Origin: UBA1858 sp963926275
GTDB lineage: Bacteria; Pseudomonadota; Gammaproteobacteria; UBA4575
DNA: 30,657 nt
Assembly (NCBI GenBank): GCA_963926275.1
Contig: CAWUWP010000036.1
Coordinates: 1-30,657, forward strand
Direction of reading: 5' to 3'
This document shows positions 1 through 8,155 of the stretch, piece after piece. The notes below the pieces were generated by a model that saw only the letters and a list, made by a program, of their open reading frames with translations, was not told where the DNA came from and did no database searches. The translations under genes and the position numbers were made by a program. The stretch's first letter is position 1. The number at the start of each line of letters is the position of its first letter.

Positions 1-416
1 TCACGTTTTGCTAAGTAATCGTTGACTGTAATTACATGAACACTTCTGCCTGCCAGTGCGTTCAGGTAAACCGGCAGTGTTGCCACGAAAGTTTTTCCTT
101 CACCGGTTCTCATTTCGGCGATGTTGCCCTCATTAAGCACCATGCCACCGATTAATTGCACGTCGAAGTGCCTCATTCCCAACACGCGTTGCCCGGCTTC
201 GCGCACCACAGCAAATGCTTCTGGCAGTAATGACTCTAATTCCGTACCGGCCTGTATTCTGTCTTTAAATTCTTGAGTTTTCTGTGTCAACTGTGAGTCA
301 CTCAAACTCTTCATTGACTCTTCTAACTGATTAACCTGTAAGACGAGCTTTTTATAGCGAGACAGTACTCGTTGATTACGACTACCAAAGAATTTTTTTG
401 CGAGCTTTCCGATCAT
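1..416 (-). CDS. secA: Preprotein translocase ATPase SecA, N-terminal part (cut by window edge)
   Basis: SecA is the ATP-driven motor that pushes unfolded preproteins through SecYEG at the inner membrane. Only the first 138 codons are present; the reading frame runs open off the left edge. The protein begins MIGKLAKKFFGSRN, the usual basic amphipathic SecA N-terminus. It continues through the region ending GMRHFDVQLIGG and reaches the Walker A motif TGEGKT at residues 104-109, then VNDYLAKR at 131-138. All of these are hallmark SecA positions. The ATG at 416-414 is the natural family start. A good Shine-Dalgarno is not obvious. The gene lies downstream of an M23 peptidase on the same strand with 189 bases between, so it probably has its own promoter there, though I could not settle on one. 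The adjacency to the M23 gene, dciA and lpxC is the known Pseudomonas-type order. Confidence 0.96.
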   Translation of the reverse strand, partial: MIGKLAKKFFGSRNQRVLSRYKKLVLQVNQLEESMKSLSDSQLTQKTQEFKDRIQAGTELESLLPEAFAVVREAGQRVLGMRHFDVQLIGGMVLNEGNIAEMRTGEGKTFVATLPVYLNALAGRSVHVITVNDYLAKR

Positions 417-605
417 TTTGAGGTTTAGACGATTAAGTGAAAGTTTAAGTTAAATAATGTGGGGCCAATCTATATGACTTTCAATGCGTTATCATTAATA
501 AACAACGCTAGATTGAGTGTTCAGCTGTATATATTGAATAGGTATGACCGCTTTAGCAACTAAATAAAACAGAATATTTGGCGTTTGATTGAAGCTTAAT
601 AAATT

Positions 606-1532
606 TTATTTAGCTTGCTTAGAACGGATAAATTTCATCGGGTCAACACGGACACCATTTTTAAGCACTTCAAAGTGAACATGTGGGCCGGTAGATCTTC
701 CTGTGCTGCCCATTTTAGCAATGACTTGCCCCTTTTTCACCGCCTGCCCTACTTTGACTGATAATTTATCATTGTGCCCATAACGCGTGACATAGCCGTT
801 GCCATGATCAAGTTCAACCAAATTTCCATAACCCGAGCGAGCCACCGCTTCGGTAACAACGCCACCTGCCACTGATATCACATCGGAATTACGTTTACCG
901 GCAAAATCAACTCCGCGATGGAATTCCTGCTTACCTGTAAATGGATCTGCTCGTTTTCCAAAATGGGATGAAATCCAGCCTTTCTCGATTGGGCGTCCCT
1001 GAGGATAGACTTCTTGTCTTAAATTTCTATCTGTCAGCATCACATCTAACGTGTGCAGTTTGTTTTCTTGGCTCTGTAACTGAGAGGCTATTGTTGCTAG
1101 CGTTTGTTCCATGCTGGCCAATACCTCTTGGTTAGCTACATCCGTATAGGAGTCGGGTCCACCAAAGCCTGGCGGCTGCGTGAAATCAATTTCCAGGTCA
1201 TCTAACTCAGCCATTTTCATCAACTTATTTCCAAGCGCATCCAGACGATTGATATGTGCCTGGTAAAATGCAATTTTCTGCGTGAGTGCTTCTATATTGG
1301 CATTGCTTTGAGAACGCACTATTTCTAGCTGGTTTTGTTGATCCTTAATATCATACTTCCAATCCTCCACTAGCCCATGATGCCCATACTGAGACCCTAA
1401 CCAGTAACCTCCACCTAAGAATGTACCAAGAAGAGCAATCGCTATTGCAAAGGCTAATAGATATTGTTCTAAGCTAAAGTAGCGTACGCTATATAGGCGG
1501 CTTCCTGAGCGCGGGAGAATGGTTAATTTCAT
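606..1532 (-). CDS. Membrane-anchored M23 (LytM) family peptidase
   Basis: Predicted zinc endopeptidase that cleaves peptidoglycan cross-links in the periplasm, 308 residues. A basic N-terminus is followed by one membrane segment at about residues 24-46, so the bulk faces the periplasm. Residues about 55-170 are Gln/Leu-rich and likely coiled coil. The LytM domain follows at about 185-300. Its metal ligands and catalytic residues look intact: H205 and D209 (HRGVD), H253 (YGH), and H284/H286 in the HVHFE motif. This argues for an active enzyme rather than a degenerate EnvC/NlpD-type activator. The gene is divergent from dciA (86 bases between starts) and precedes secA on the same strand. The same M23 gene sits between secA and dciA in Pseudomonas. 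Which bond it cleaves, and when, cannot be told from the sequence. Confidence 0.9.
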   Translation of the reverse strand: MKLTILPRSGSRLYSVRYFSLEQYLLAFAIAIALLGTFLGGGYWLGSQYGHHGLVEDWKYDIKDQQNQLEIVRSQSNANIEALTQKIAFYQAHINRLDALGNKLMKMAELDDLEIDFTQPPGFGGPDSYTDVANQEVLASMEQTLATIASQLQSQENKLHTLDVMLTDRNLRQEVYPQGRPIEKGWISSHFGKRADPFTGKQEFHRGVDFAGKRNSDVISVAGGVVTEAVARSGYGNLVELDHGNGYVTRYGHNDKLSVKVGQAVKKGQVIAKMGSTGRSTGPHVHFEVLKNGVRVDPMKFIRSKQAK

Positions 1533-1618
1533 GATTTATTGGTTAATTTTAATTATGTCGACAATATATCGTACTTATAATTATAGCTTGCATCACCCTT
1601 GGTAGATATCAGGTAAAC

Positions 1619-2026
1619 ATGATGAAATCCCCAATGCGTCCGATACATTCCCTAATTGATGCAAAACTGTTAAATAGGACACAAAACATACAGTCTTTGA
1701 CGAATAGTCTGCATAGCAGACTGTCTTTAGCACTCCGACAACATTGCTGGGTTATTGAGGTTATCGGCAATACACTGATTATAATTACCGATAATGCTGA
1801 AAGAGCGACCACTATACGTTATCAACAACACGACTTGTTGAAGCAGATTAATGAAGAATTTACAGGTTCCTTAGAGGTCCCTGTTAGACGTATGAGAGTC
1901 AAGGTTGATCACAACTTATCCACATTGAACCATCCAGCTAATTCGCCGAACAAGCGATCTGAATCAGAACTTTCTACGGCTAAAAGCCACTGTCGACAAA
2001 TGTTGTCGTATCTAAAAGATGGCTAG
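1619..2026 (+). CDS. dciA: DciA (DUF721) replicative helicase loader
   Basis: Small 135-residue DUF721 protein. DciA is the ancestral bacterial loader that helps place the DnaB helicase at the origin in species lacking DnaC or DnaI. Residues about 35-100 carry the family pattern: a helix ending in LALRQHCWV, a G-N-T-L-I-I-I-T strand, a basic helix with RATTIRYQQHDLLKQIN, then a closing strand RRMRVKV. The C-terminal 30 residues are polar and probably disordered. The start is the first of two adjacent ATGs, with AGGT a few bases upstream. The gene is alone on the plus strand between the M23 gene (divergent) and lpxC (convergent, 4 bases between stop codons). This is where dciA sits in Pseudomonas. 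The identification rests on fold pattern plus position; the sequence is divergent, so some uncertainty remains. Confidence 0.82.
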   Translation: MMKSPMRPIHSLIDAKLLNRTQNIQSLTNSLHSRLSLALRQHCWVIEVIGNTLIIITDNAERATTIRYQQHDLLKQINEEFTGSLEVPVRRMRVKVDHNLSTLNHPANSPNKRSESELSTAKSHCRQMLSYLKDG

Positions 2027-2030
2027 CGGC

Positions 2031-2945
2031 TTAGGCAGCTGTCGCTGTTTCAGAATATAAGATAGGTACATCATTGGAGTGTTCTTCAAAAGTCACTTCT
2101 TCCCAAGCACTTGGATCGCTGCTTAATGTACTTAACAGTTTATTATTAAGCTCATGGCCAGATTTATAGCCCTTAAATGAACCAATTAAACTATGTCCGA
2201 GCAGATATAAATCGCCGATTGCATCTAAAATTTTGTGTTTGACGAATTCGTCTTCATAGCGAAGTCCATCTTCATTGAGAATTTTTTTATCATCGACTGC
2301 GATAGCGTTATCTAAGCTGCCACCTAGTGCAAGGTTATGTGCACGTAGATATTCAAAGTCACGCAAAAAGCCAAAGGTACGGGAACGACTCACTTCTTTG
2401 ACGAAAGAAGTGGATGAAAAGTCAATTTCGGCAAATTGAGGGCCGGCTTGGAAGACGGGATGGTCAAAATCGATGGTAAATGCGACTTTAAAACCATCAT
2501 AAGGCTGAAATTCAGCCCAACGATCTTCATCCGACACACGCACATGCTTCTTAATTCGAACAAATTTCTTAGCCAGATCTTGCTCTTGAATACCGGCAGA
2601 TTGCAGTAAGAATACAAAGGGACCCGCACTGCCATCCATAATGGGAACTTCAGGCCCAGACAATTCAACATACAAATTATCAATACCAAGACCAGCAATA
2701 GCTGACAGCAGGTGTTCAACAGTAGAGACTTTAATCCCGTCTTTTTCCAATGTTGTCGACAATTGTGTATCACCCACATTGTCGATACAGGCTTTAATTT
2801 CTGGGGAGTCCTCAATATCAGCACGAACAAATATAATGCCTGCGTCTGCTTTTGCCGGCCTCAAAGTTAGATGAATTTTCTCTCCAGTATGGAGGCCCAC
2901 GCCACTTGCACGGATAATATTTTTTAACGTTCGTTGTCTTATCAT
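2031..2945 (-). CDS. lpxC: UDP-3-O-acyl-N-acetylglucosamine deacetylase LpxC
   Basis: Zinc-dependent cytoplasmic deacetylase that performs the committed step of lipid A synthesis; 304 residues, the normal family length. Zinc ligands are visible as H78 (VEHLLSA), H237 and D241 in the HKILDAIGD motif. H264 (SGHELNN) matches the family catalytic histidine. The gene is last in the dcw run, as in E. coli, but is separated from ftsZ by 170 bases holding a plausible promoter of its own. The ATG at 2945 has GGAA a short distance upstream. In E. coli LpxC is controlled by FtsH proteolysis acting on a small-residue hydrophobic C-terminus. The tail here ends in Thr-Ala-Ala, which is compatible with, but does not prove, such control. 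The stop codon lies 4 bases from that of the convergent dciA. Confidence 0.97.
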   Translation of the reverse strand: MIRQRTLKNIIRASGVGLHTGEKIHLTLRPAKADAGIIFVRADIEDSPEIKACIDNVGDTQLSTTLEKDGIKVSTVEHLLSAIAGLGIDNLYVELSGPEVPIMDGSAGPFVFLLQSAGIQEQDLAKKFVRIKKHVRVSDEDRWAEFQPYDGFKVAFTIDFDHPVFQAGPQFAEIDFSSTSFVKEVSRSRTFGFLRDFEYLRAHNLALGGSLDNAIAVDDKKILNEDGLRYEDEFVKHKILDAIGDLYLLGHSLIGSFKGYKSGHELNNKLLSTLSSDPSAWEEVTFEEHSNDVPILYSETATAA

Positions 2946-3009
2946 TATTACATTTCCAGAATTTAAGTTGGCTTATCCCAAGCGCTGCCATCACACCCAA
3001 TCAAGAATC

Positions 3010-3038
3010 ATTATCAATTAGACTAAGGGAATTTTCCA
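3010..3038 (-). promoter_or_regulatory. Putative lpxC promoter
   Basis: On the minus strand TGGAAA (3038-3033) and GATAAT (3015-3010) are separated by exactly 17 bases, a fair sigma-70 match (4/6 and 5/6). They lie about 65 bases upstream of the lpxC start, in the 170-base ftsZ-lpxC gap. A separate lpxC promoter at this place is known in E. coli. The call here is from pattern only. Confidence 0.42.
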
Positions 3039-3115
3039 GTACGAATTTTCAATCACAGAGCTTATGACCAATTGCCTGCCCTATAATTCCCCTGTAATGC
3101 TCACCAATAGCCTCA

Positions 3116-4273
3116 CTAATCAGCTTGTCTGCGTAAAAATGCCGGGATATCAAGTAGATCTTCGTTATAAGACCCATCTGAAGCATTTTTCATTTCAGCT
3201 TCATCCGCACGCATTTTTGCGGGCCGCTCTAATTCCTTGAAATTGCTTTCTTTTTCAATACTCTTCCTTGTCGGCTCAACTAGAGACACCTTTGTTGTTG
3301 GTGCGGCAGCAACATTTTGAATACCTAACCCAGTGGCAACTAACGTGACGCGTAGTCTTTCTTCCATTGATTCGTCAATCACTGTTCCGACGACGACCGT
3401 TGCATCGTCTGAAGCCAACGCTTCAATGTGGGAGCCTACTTCAGCAATTTCATTCATGCCGATATCAGGTCCTGCCGTAATATTAACTAATATACCGCGT
3501 GCACCAGTGATATTTACATCCTCCAAAAGAGGGCTTGATATTGCCGCTTCAGCCGCTTCACGCGCGCGTTCTGCACCGATACTAGTACCAGAACCCATCA
3601 TTGCCATTCCCATTTCTGACATAACAGTGCGAACATCCGCGAAATCGACATTAATCAACCCAGGACAGGTAATCAGTTCAGCGATACCTTGTACCGCACC
3701 TAACAATATGTCGTTAGCTGCACGAAATGCTTCTAATAGACTAGTGTTTTCACCTAATACAGTTAATAACTTTTCATTCGGAATAATAATTAAAGAATCC
3801 ACCTGGTTAGACAACTCTTCAATTCCACGATTGGCTATTTGCGTTCGTTTAGTGCCTTCAAAGGGAAATGGCTTAGTCACAACTGCCACTGTAAGAATAC
3901 CCAATTCCTTAGCAACTTCAGCAACAATTGGTGCTGCACCTGTCCCTGTTCCACCACCCATTCCAGCTGTGATGAATAACATATCAGCACCAGCTATCAC
4001 ATCATGGATGCGATCGCGATCTTCAAGTGCCGATTGACGACCAATTTCAGGATTAGCGCCCGCGCCCAGGCCTTTAGTGATTTCAGTGCCTAACTGCAAA
4101 GTACTTTTAGCATTAGTACGCTGAAGTGCTTGCGAGTCTGTATTGGCACAGATGAAATCAACACCATCTATTTCTGCATTGACCATGTGTTGAACAGCGT
4201 TACCGCCACCACCGCCGACACCAATGACCTTTATTACTGCGCTTTGTCCATATGCATCTACTAATTCAAACAT
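3116..4273 (-). CDS. ftsZ: Cell division GTPase FtsZ
   Basis: Tubulin homologue that polymerises into the cytokinetic Z ring under the inner membrane; 385 residues, the usual size. The glycine-rich nucleotide loop GVGGGGGNAV is at 18-27 and the tubulin signature GGGTGTG at 106-112. The T7 synergy region follows NVDFADVR near residue 210. A variable linker of about 60 residues leads to the conserved C-terminal peptide DIPAFLRRQAD, which binds FtsA, ZipA and MinC. The start ATG has a strong Shine-Dalgarno, GAGGAG at 4286-4281 (7-base spacing). The gene is 40 bases downstream of ftsA. No key residue is missing. Confidence 0.99.
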   Translation of the reverse strand: MFELVDAYGQSAVIKVIGVGGGGGNAVQHMVNAEIDGVDFICANTDSQALQRTNAKSTLQLGTEITKGLGAGANPEIGRQSALEDRDRIHDVIAGADMLFITAGMGGGTGTGAAPIVAEVAKELGILTVAVVTKPFPFEGTKRTQIANRGIEELSNQVDSLIIIPNEKLLTVLGENTSLLEAFRAANDILLGAVQGIAELITCPGLINVDFADVRTVMSEMGMAMMGSGTSIGAERAREAAEAAISSPLLEDVNITGARGILVNITAGPDIGMNEIAEVGSHIEALASDDATVVVGTVIDESMEERLRVTLVATGLGIQNVAAAPTTKVSLVEPTRKSIEKESNFKELERPAKMRADEAEMKNASDGSYNEDLLDIPAFLRRQAD

Positions 4274-4313
4274 TGTGTTTCTCCTCTAGTCACGGGATTC
4301 AACCCGAATAAAA

Positions 4314-5549
4314 TTAAAAATTACCTTTAACCCAATTTTTTACTTTTCCAAGTACAGCGAATAATCCCCCGCTGTTATATTTTTTATGCTCTGAAGACTG
4401 TTCACTAAGATGTCCAAACAACAACAAGCCAACACCGGTTGCATGTATAGGATTGCGTACCACATCAATCAAACCTGTTACGTATTGCGGAACACCTAAT
4501 CGCACTGGCATATGGAAGACCTCTTCAGCCAATTCAACAACACCTTCCATTTTTGAACTACCCCCCGTAAGCACAATGCCGGCAGCAATTAAATTTTCAT
4601 AACCACTTCTTCTTAACTCAGCCAGTATTAATGACAGTAATTCTTCGTACCGCGGCTCAACCACTTCTGCCAACGTCTGTCTGGCCAATCTTCGTGGTGC
4701 CCGGTCCCCCACGCTTGGCACGTCAATGACTTCATCTGCATTGGTCAATTGACGTAATGCGCAGGCATACTTAATTTTAATTTCTTCCGCGTATTGCGTG
4801 GGTGTTCGCATCGCGATTGCAATGTCGTTAGTAACTTGGTCACCTGCAATCGGAATCACGGCAGTGTGCTTAATCGCACCTTCAGTAAACACTGCAATGT
4901 CAGTGGTACCACCACCAATATCAACCAAACAAATACCTAATTCTTTTTCATCTTCAGTTAACACTGAATAACTTGAAGCCAACTGCTCTAAAATAACATC
5001 ATCACAATGCAATCCACATCGCTCTATACATTTAATAATATTTTGTGCCGCTGACACTGCGCCTGTGACTAAATGCACTTTTGCTTCCATGCGCACTCCT
5101 GACATTCCAATCGGCTCTCGTATTCCTTCTTGCTGATCAATAATGAATTCTTGTGGTAACACATGAAGTATTTTCTGATCAGCAGGAATAGCCAATGCTC
5201 TTGCTGCATCTATCACTCTTTCGACATCACTCTCGAGCACTTCTCCATCTCGTATCGCGACAATGCCATGTGAGTTCATGCTCTTAATATGACTGCCTGC
5301 AATGCCAGCATATACCGAGTGAATCTGACAACCAGCCATTAGCTCCGCTTCTTCCACTGCACGCTGAATTGATTGCACAGTAGACTCAATATTCACCACC
5401 ACACCTTTCTTCAAACCGCGTGATGCGTGAGTGCCGATGCCAATAATTTCTAACCCGTTGTCATCATTCACTTCTGCCACAATAGCGACAATTTTTGAAG
5501 TGCCGATATCCAGTCCGACAATCATTCCGTTTTCAGATTTTTTGCTCAT
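4314..5549 (-). CDS. ftsA: Actin-like cell division protein FtsA
   Basis: Actin/Hsp70-fold ATPase that tethers FtsZ filaments to the membrane and recruits late divisome proteins; 411 residues, close to the 420 of E. coli. Visible motifs are the phosphate-1 loop GLDIGTSK at 12-19 and the phosphate-2 loop VDIGGGTTDIAVF in the middle. The adenosine segment GIVLTGGSSKMEG lies near residues 325-337. The last 15 or so residues (LGKVKNWVKGNF) form the amphipathic membrane-targeting helix expected of FtsA. The gene lies between ftsQ (23-base gap) and ftsZ (40-base gap) in the conserved ftsQAZ order. In other gammaproteobacteria promoters for ftsZ lie inside ftsA; I did not identify one here. Confidence 0.98.
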   Translation of the reverse strand: MSKKSENGMIVGLDIGTSKIVAIVAEVNDDNGLEIIGIGTHASRGLKKGVVVNIESTVQSIQRAVEEAELMAGCQIHSVYAGIAGSHIKSMNSHGIVAIRDGEVLESDVERVIDAARALAIPADQKILHVLPQEFIIDQQEGIREPIGMSGVRMEAKVHLVTGAVSAAQNIIKCIERCGLHCDDVILEQLASSYSVLTEDEKELGICLVDIGGGTTDIAVFTEGAIKHTAVIPIAGDQVTNDIAIAMRTPTQYAEEIKIKYACALRQLTNADEVIDVPSVGDRAPRRLARQTLAEVVEPRYEELLSLILAELRRSGYENLIAAGIVLTGGSSKMEGVVELAEEVFHMPVRLGVPQYVTGLIDVVRNPIHATGVGLLLFGHLSEQSSEHKKYNSGGLFAVLGKVKNWVKGNF

Positions 5550-5572
5550 ATTTATTTATACATCTAACTTAG

Positions 5573-6316
5573 TTAACCATTCCAACGAACAGCAAATCCA
5601 TTGCTATGACGAAGATCAATACTCGCAATCGCCTCACGCTCGGCCTTAGTAAACATTGCAAAAGAATATAAACAGCGTTCAATCTGTTTATCAACATGCT
5701 CCCTACCAACATTGATTGAGATTCCATCAGTCAGAGTAATTTGTTTGTCGTAACGCGCATCTTCCTTAAGCTTCAAGATATCTGTGCCCACCCGCTTAAA
5801 ACGCGCATTATATTTATAATACAAATCAATCAACTGCCGCTCTCTTCCTTCAACACCTAGCAATAGTGGCAACGAATTGTATTGTTGCGTATCTCCCACA
5901 TAGAATAGTTCGGCATACTTGTTAATCAAATGATTCTCTCCCCAACGAAAATAAGGTTGCTGCTCACTTATCTTTATCACCAACTTACTTGGCCATTGGC
6001 GCTTTATATTGGCGCGATATACCCAGGGAATATCATTTAGTTGATCCTCAAAAGAACTCAAATCAACCATGAAAAATCCATTGTGCATATAATTTTCAGC
6101 AATGGTGCGAACCTCAGACTTAGTTACTTTATTTAACGCACTCTGAATTTCAATTGTTTTAATTGATACATCTTCTATTTTCTTGGTTACCCATATGCCC
6201 GCAATAACCACAATAGCAACAGCAATTAATTTACCAACCTCACGAAAATCTATACGTGCAGACTCGCTGTTATTACGAGTAACTTGACGTTGATTTCTTT
6301 TTATTTTCCTTGTCAT
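5573..6316 (-). CDS. ftsQ: Cell division protein FtsQ
   Basis: Bitopic inner-membrane divisome protein that bridges early and late division proteins and binds FtsL/FtsB; 247 residues. The basic cytoplasmic tail (about residues 1-27) is followed by one membrane segment at about 29-45. A POTRA domain (about 50-120) begins VSIKTIEIQSAL and contains the typical IPWVYRANIKRQWP stretch. The beta domain carries the family motif LPLLLGVEG near residue 148. The C-terminus runs out at FAVRWNG. The start ATG at 6316 lies 13 bases downstream of the ddl stop. The Shine-Dalgarno is weak, suggesting low translation, which is usual for FtsQ. Confidence 0.96.
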   Translation of the reverse strand: MTRKIKRNQRQVTRNNSESARIDFREVGKLIAVAIVVIAGIWVTKKIEDVSIKTIEIQSALNKVTKSEVRTIAENYMHNGFFMVDLSSFEDQLNDIPWVYRANIKRQWPSKLVIKISEQQPYFRWGENHLINKYAELFYVGDTQQYNSLPLLLGVEGRERQLIDLYYKYNARFKRVGTDILKLKEDARYDKQITLTDGISINVGREHVDKQIERCLYSFAMFTKAEREAIASIDLRHSNGFAVRWNG

Positions 6317-6329
6317 CTATCAGTATCAG

Positions 6330-7253
6330 TCAATTAAAACTTGTCTCTAAAATTTTCAAAACTAATTGGTCAAAATTGATATCTTCATTCGCGGCTGCCA
6401 TTGGCACAAGACTATGATCCGTCATGCCTGGCACAGTATTTATTTCCAGAAACCAATGCTTTTCATGTTCATCAATTATCACATCAACACGCCCCCACCC
6501 AGTCGCCGAGGTTGCATTAAATGCGTTTAGTGCTTCCGCCTTCAACACATTCTCTTTAATCTTATCCAACCCACAAGGCAGTATGTATCGAGTATCATTG
6601 GCTTGATATTTTGCCTCAAAATCATAAAACTCATGTGGCGTCTCAAGCTTAATGACTGGCAATGCAACTCCATCTAAAATTGCAACTGTATATTCACTTC
6701 CATCGACCCACTGTTCTGCCATCAAGGCGCCTTGGTATTTCTGCGCATCTTGTGTTGCAGCCTTGAATTCCAGCTCATTACTGACTTTATGTATTCCCAA
6801 GCTTGAACCTTCTAACGAAGGTTTAATCACAAATGGAACATCTAACGCCATCACTACTTGTTGATAATCTACAGTTTCATCAACAGACATAAATCTTGGT
6901 GATTGCACTCCTGCGACTGTCCACAACTTTTTAGTCATCACCTTATTCATGCAAATGCTAGATGCCATAACATCACTTCCCGTATAGGGCAAACCAAGCA
7001 TATCTAAACCACCTTGCATTGCACCATCTTCACCGCCGCAGCCATGCAACGCGATAAAAGCTCGATCAAATTCATTTTCTTGTAGCACCCTAAAAATGTG
7101 CTTATCGACATCAACACCATGGGCATCAACATCGTTATTCAATAATGCTTTTAGAACTGCCGCACCACTTCTTAGAGAGATCTCACGCTCACCTGAGCTA
7201 CCACCCATTAATACAGCAACTTTCCCATACTTTTTCATATCAACCGTAGTCAT
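6330..7253 (-). CDS. ddlB: D-alanine--D-alanine ligase (DdlB type)
   Basis: ATP-grasp enzyme that makes D-Ala-D-Ala for the pentapeptide stem; 307 residues, the DdlB length. The N-terminal loop GGSSGEREISLRSG (about 17-30) binds the first D-Ala. HGCGGEDGAMQG and the ATP-grasp core PFVIKPSLEGSSLGIHKV follow. The metal-binding signature FLEINTVPGMTDHSLVP lies near the C-terminus. The Tyr of Tyr-Thr-Gly-Ser-Asp, associated with the D-Ala rather than D-lactate type of ligase, is present. The start overlaps the murB stop by 4 bases (ATGA). An in-frame ATG at codon 6 is an alternative start, but the first one fits the coupling. Confidence 0.97.
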   Translation of the reverse strand: MTTVDMKKYGKVAVLMGGSSGEREISLRSGAAVLKALLNNDVDAHGVDVDKHIFRVLQENEFDRAFIALHGCGGEDGAMQGGLDMLGLPYTGSDVMASSICMNKVMTKKLWTVAGVQSPRFMSVDETVDYQQVVMALDVPFVIKPSLEGSSLGIHKVSNELEFKAATQDAQKYQGALMAEQWVDGSEYTVAILDGVALPVIKLETPHEFYDFEAKYQANDTRYILPCGLDKIKENVLKAEALNAFNATSATGWGRVDVIIDEHEKHWFLEINTVPGMTDHSLVPMAAANEDINFDQLVLKILETSFN

Positions 7254-8155
7254 ATAGCAACCTTCTCACCCAGAAATTTCACTTCTGGCACCAATTCTAT
7301 ATTGCACTGTTGCTTCACCGTATTCTGAACATGCTTCATTAATACTTCTATATCTTCTGCAGTTGCTTGTTTTTCATTAATGATGAAATTTGCATGTTTA
7401 CTAGAAACACATGCACCACCAATGGCAAATCCTTTTAATCCACAATGCTCAATCAAACTTGCAGCATGTCCTTGCTGCGGGTTTTTAAACACTGAGCCAC
7501 AATTCTTTTTACCGATAGGTTGAGAATGTGCCCGTTGCGCCAACAACTCTTTTATCGAGACAACTTTAGTACCCTGCTCATCCAGCTCAAGATTAAAACT
7601 CGCGCCAACAAACCATTCATTTTCAAAACTCTCAACATAGCGATAACCGTATTGGTATTCACTTGCATGCCGCGTTGAGATGTCACCGCGATGATTAATC
7701 ACCTCTACAGAGGTTACGTTTTCCCAAGTCTGGCCTCCAAATGCCCCAGCATTCATCGCTAACGCACCGCCGACAGTCCCTGGAATACCCGCCATGAACT
7801 CCACTCCAACAAGACTTTTACTCACAGTTGCTCGTGCCAACTTAGCGCATGCCACACCCGCTTGCGCATAGACACTCTGCGCTCCATCAAAGCGGATTTG
7901 CTTAAGCCCTGTTTGCGTCACAATCACAATACCCTTGATACCCGCATCACGAATTAATACATTTGACCCAAGCCCCAACCAGGTCAATGCAATATCTGCA
8001 TCAGTATTAGCAAGGAAATAACTTAGATCTTCAATATCCGCAGGATGAAAAACACATTGCGCTTTTCCGCCAACACCCCAGGTGTTATAACGTGATAACG
8101 ACACATCAAATAATAATTTTCCGCGTGTCTTAGGTGTATTAATCATAGTCATCAC
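7250..8155 (-). CDS. murB: UDP-N-acetylenolpyruvoylglucosamine reductase MurB
   Basis: Flavoenzyme that reduces UDP-GlcNAc-enolpyruvate to UDP-MurNAc in the cytoplasm; 301 residues, the shorter type II MurB size rather than the roughly 340-residue E. coli form. Recognisable parts are the FAD site LGLGSNVLIRDAG and GIPGTVGGALAMNAGAFGG. The catalytic serine is in CGSVFKNP and the catalytic Glu in VPEVKFLG near the C-terminus. Type II genes in the dcw cluster directly after murC are common in bacteria outside the enterics. The gene overlaps murC upstream and ddl downstream by 4 bases each, implying translational coupling. Confidence 0.97.
   Translation of the reverse strand: MMTMINTPKTRGKLLFDVSLSRYNTWGVGGKAQCVFHPADIEDLSYFLANTDADIALTWLGLGSNVLIRDAGIKGIVIVTQTGLKQIRFDGAQSVYAQAGVACAKLARATVSKSLVGVEFMAGIPGTVGGALAMNAGAFGGQTWENVTSVEVINHRGDISTRHASEYQYGYRYVESFENEWFVGASFNLELDEQGTKVVSIKELLAQRAHSQPIGKKNCGSVFKNPQQGHAASLIEHCGLKGFAIGGACVSSKHANFIINEKQATAEDIEVLMKHVQNTVKQQCNIELVPEVKFLGEKVAI

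Noticed and set aside
417..605. Promoter or terminator between the M23 gene and secA
   Set aside because: Several weak -35/-10-like pairs occur in this AT-rich gap, none clearly better than chance; no stable hairpin with a U tract was found.
2390..2830. 146-codon minus-strand open frame in another frame of lpxC
   Set aside because: Overlaps lpxC fully, whose zinc ligands and length are intact; no independent start signal.
3001..3018. Fur-box-like GATAATGAT in front of lpxC
   Set aside because: Only one half-site matches and it coincides with the -10 element; AT-rich chance match is more likely.
3333..4037. 234-codon plus-strand open frame
   Set aside because: It is antisense to ftsZ and rich in Ser, Thr, Ala and Pro, as expected from the complement of a Gly/Ala/Val-rich conserved gene.
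4290..4310. Short CGGG/CCCG hairpin between ftsA and ftsZ as a terminator
   Set aside because: Only 4 bp of stem and no U tract; a terminator there would cut off ftsZ.
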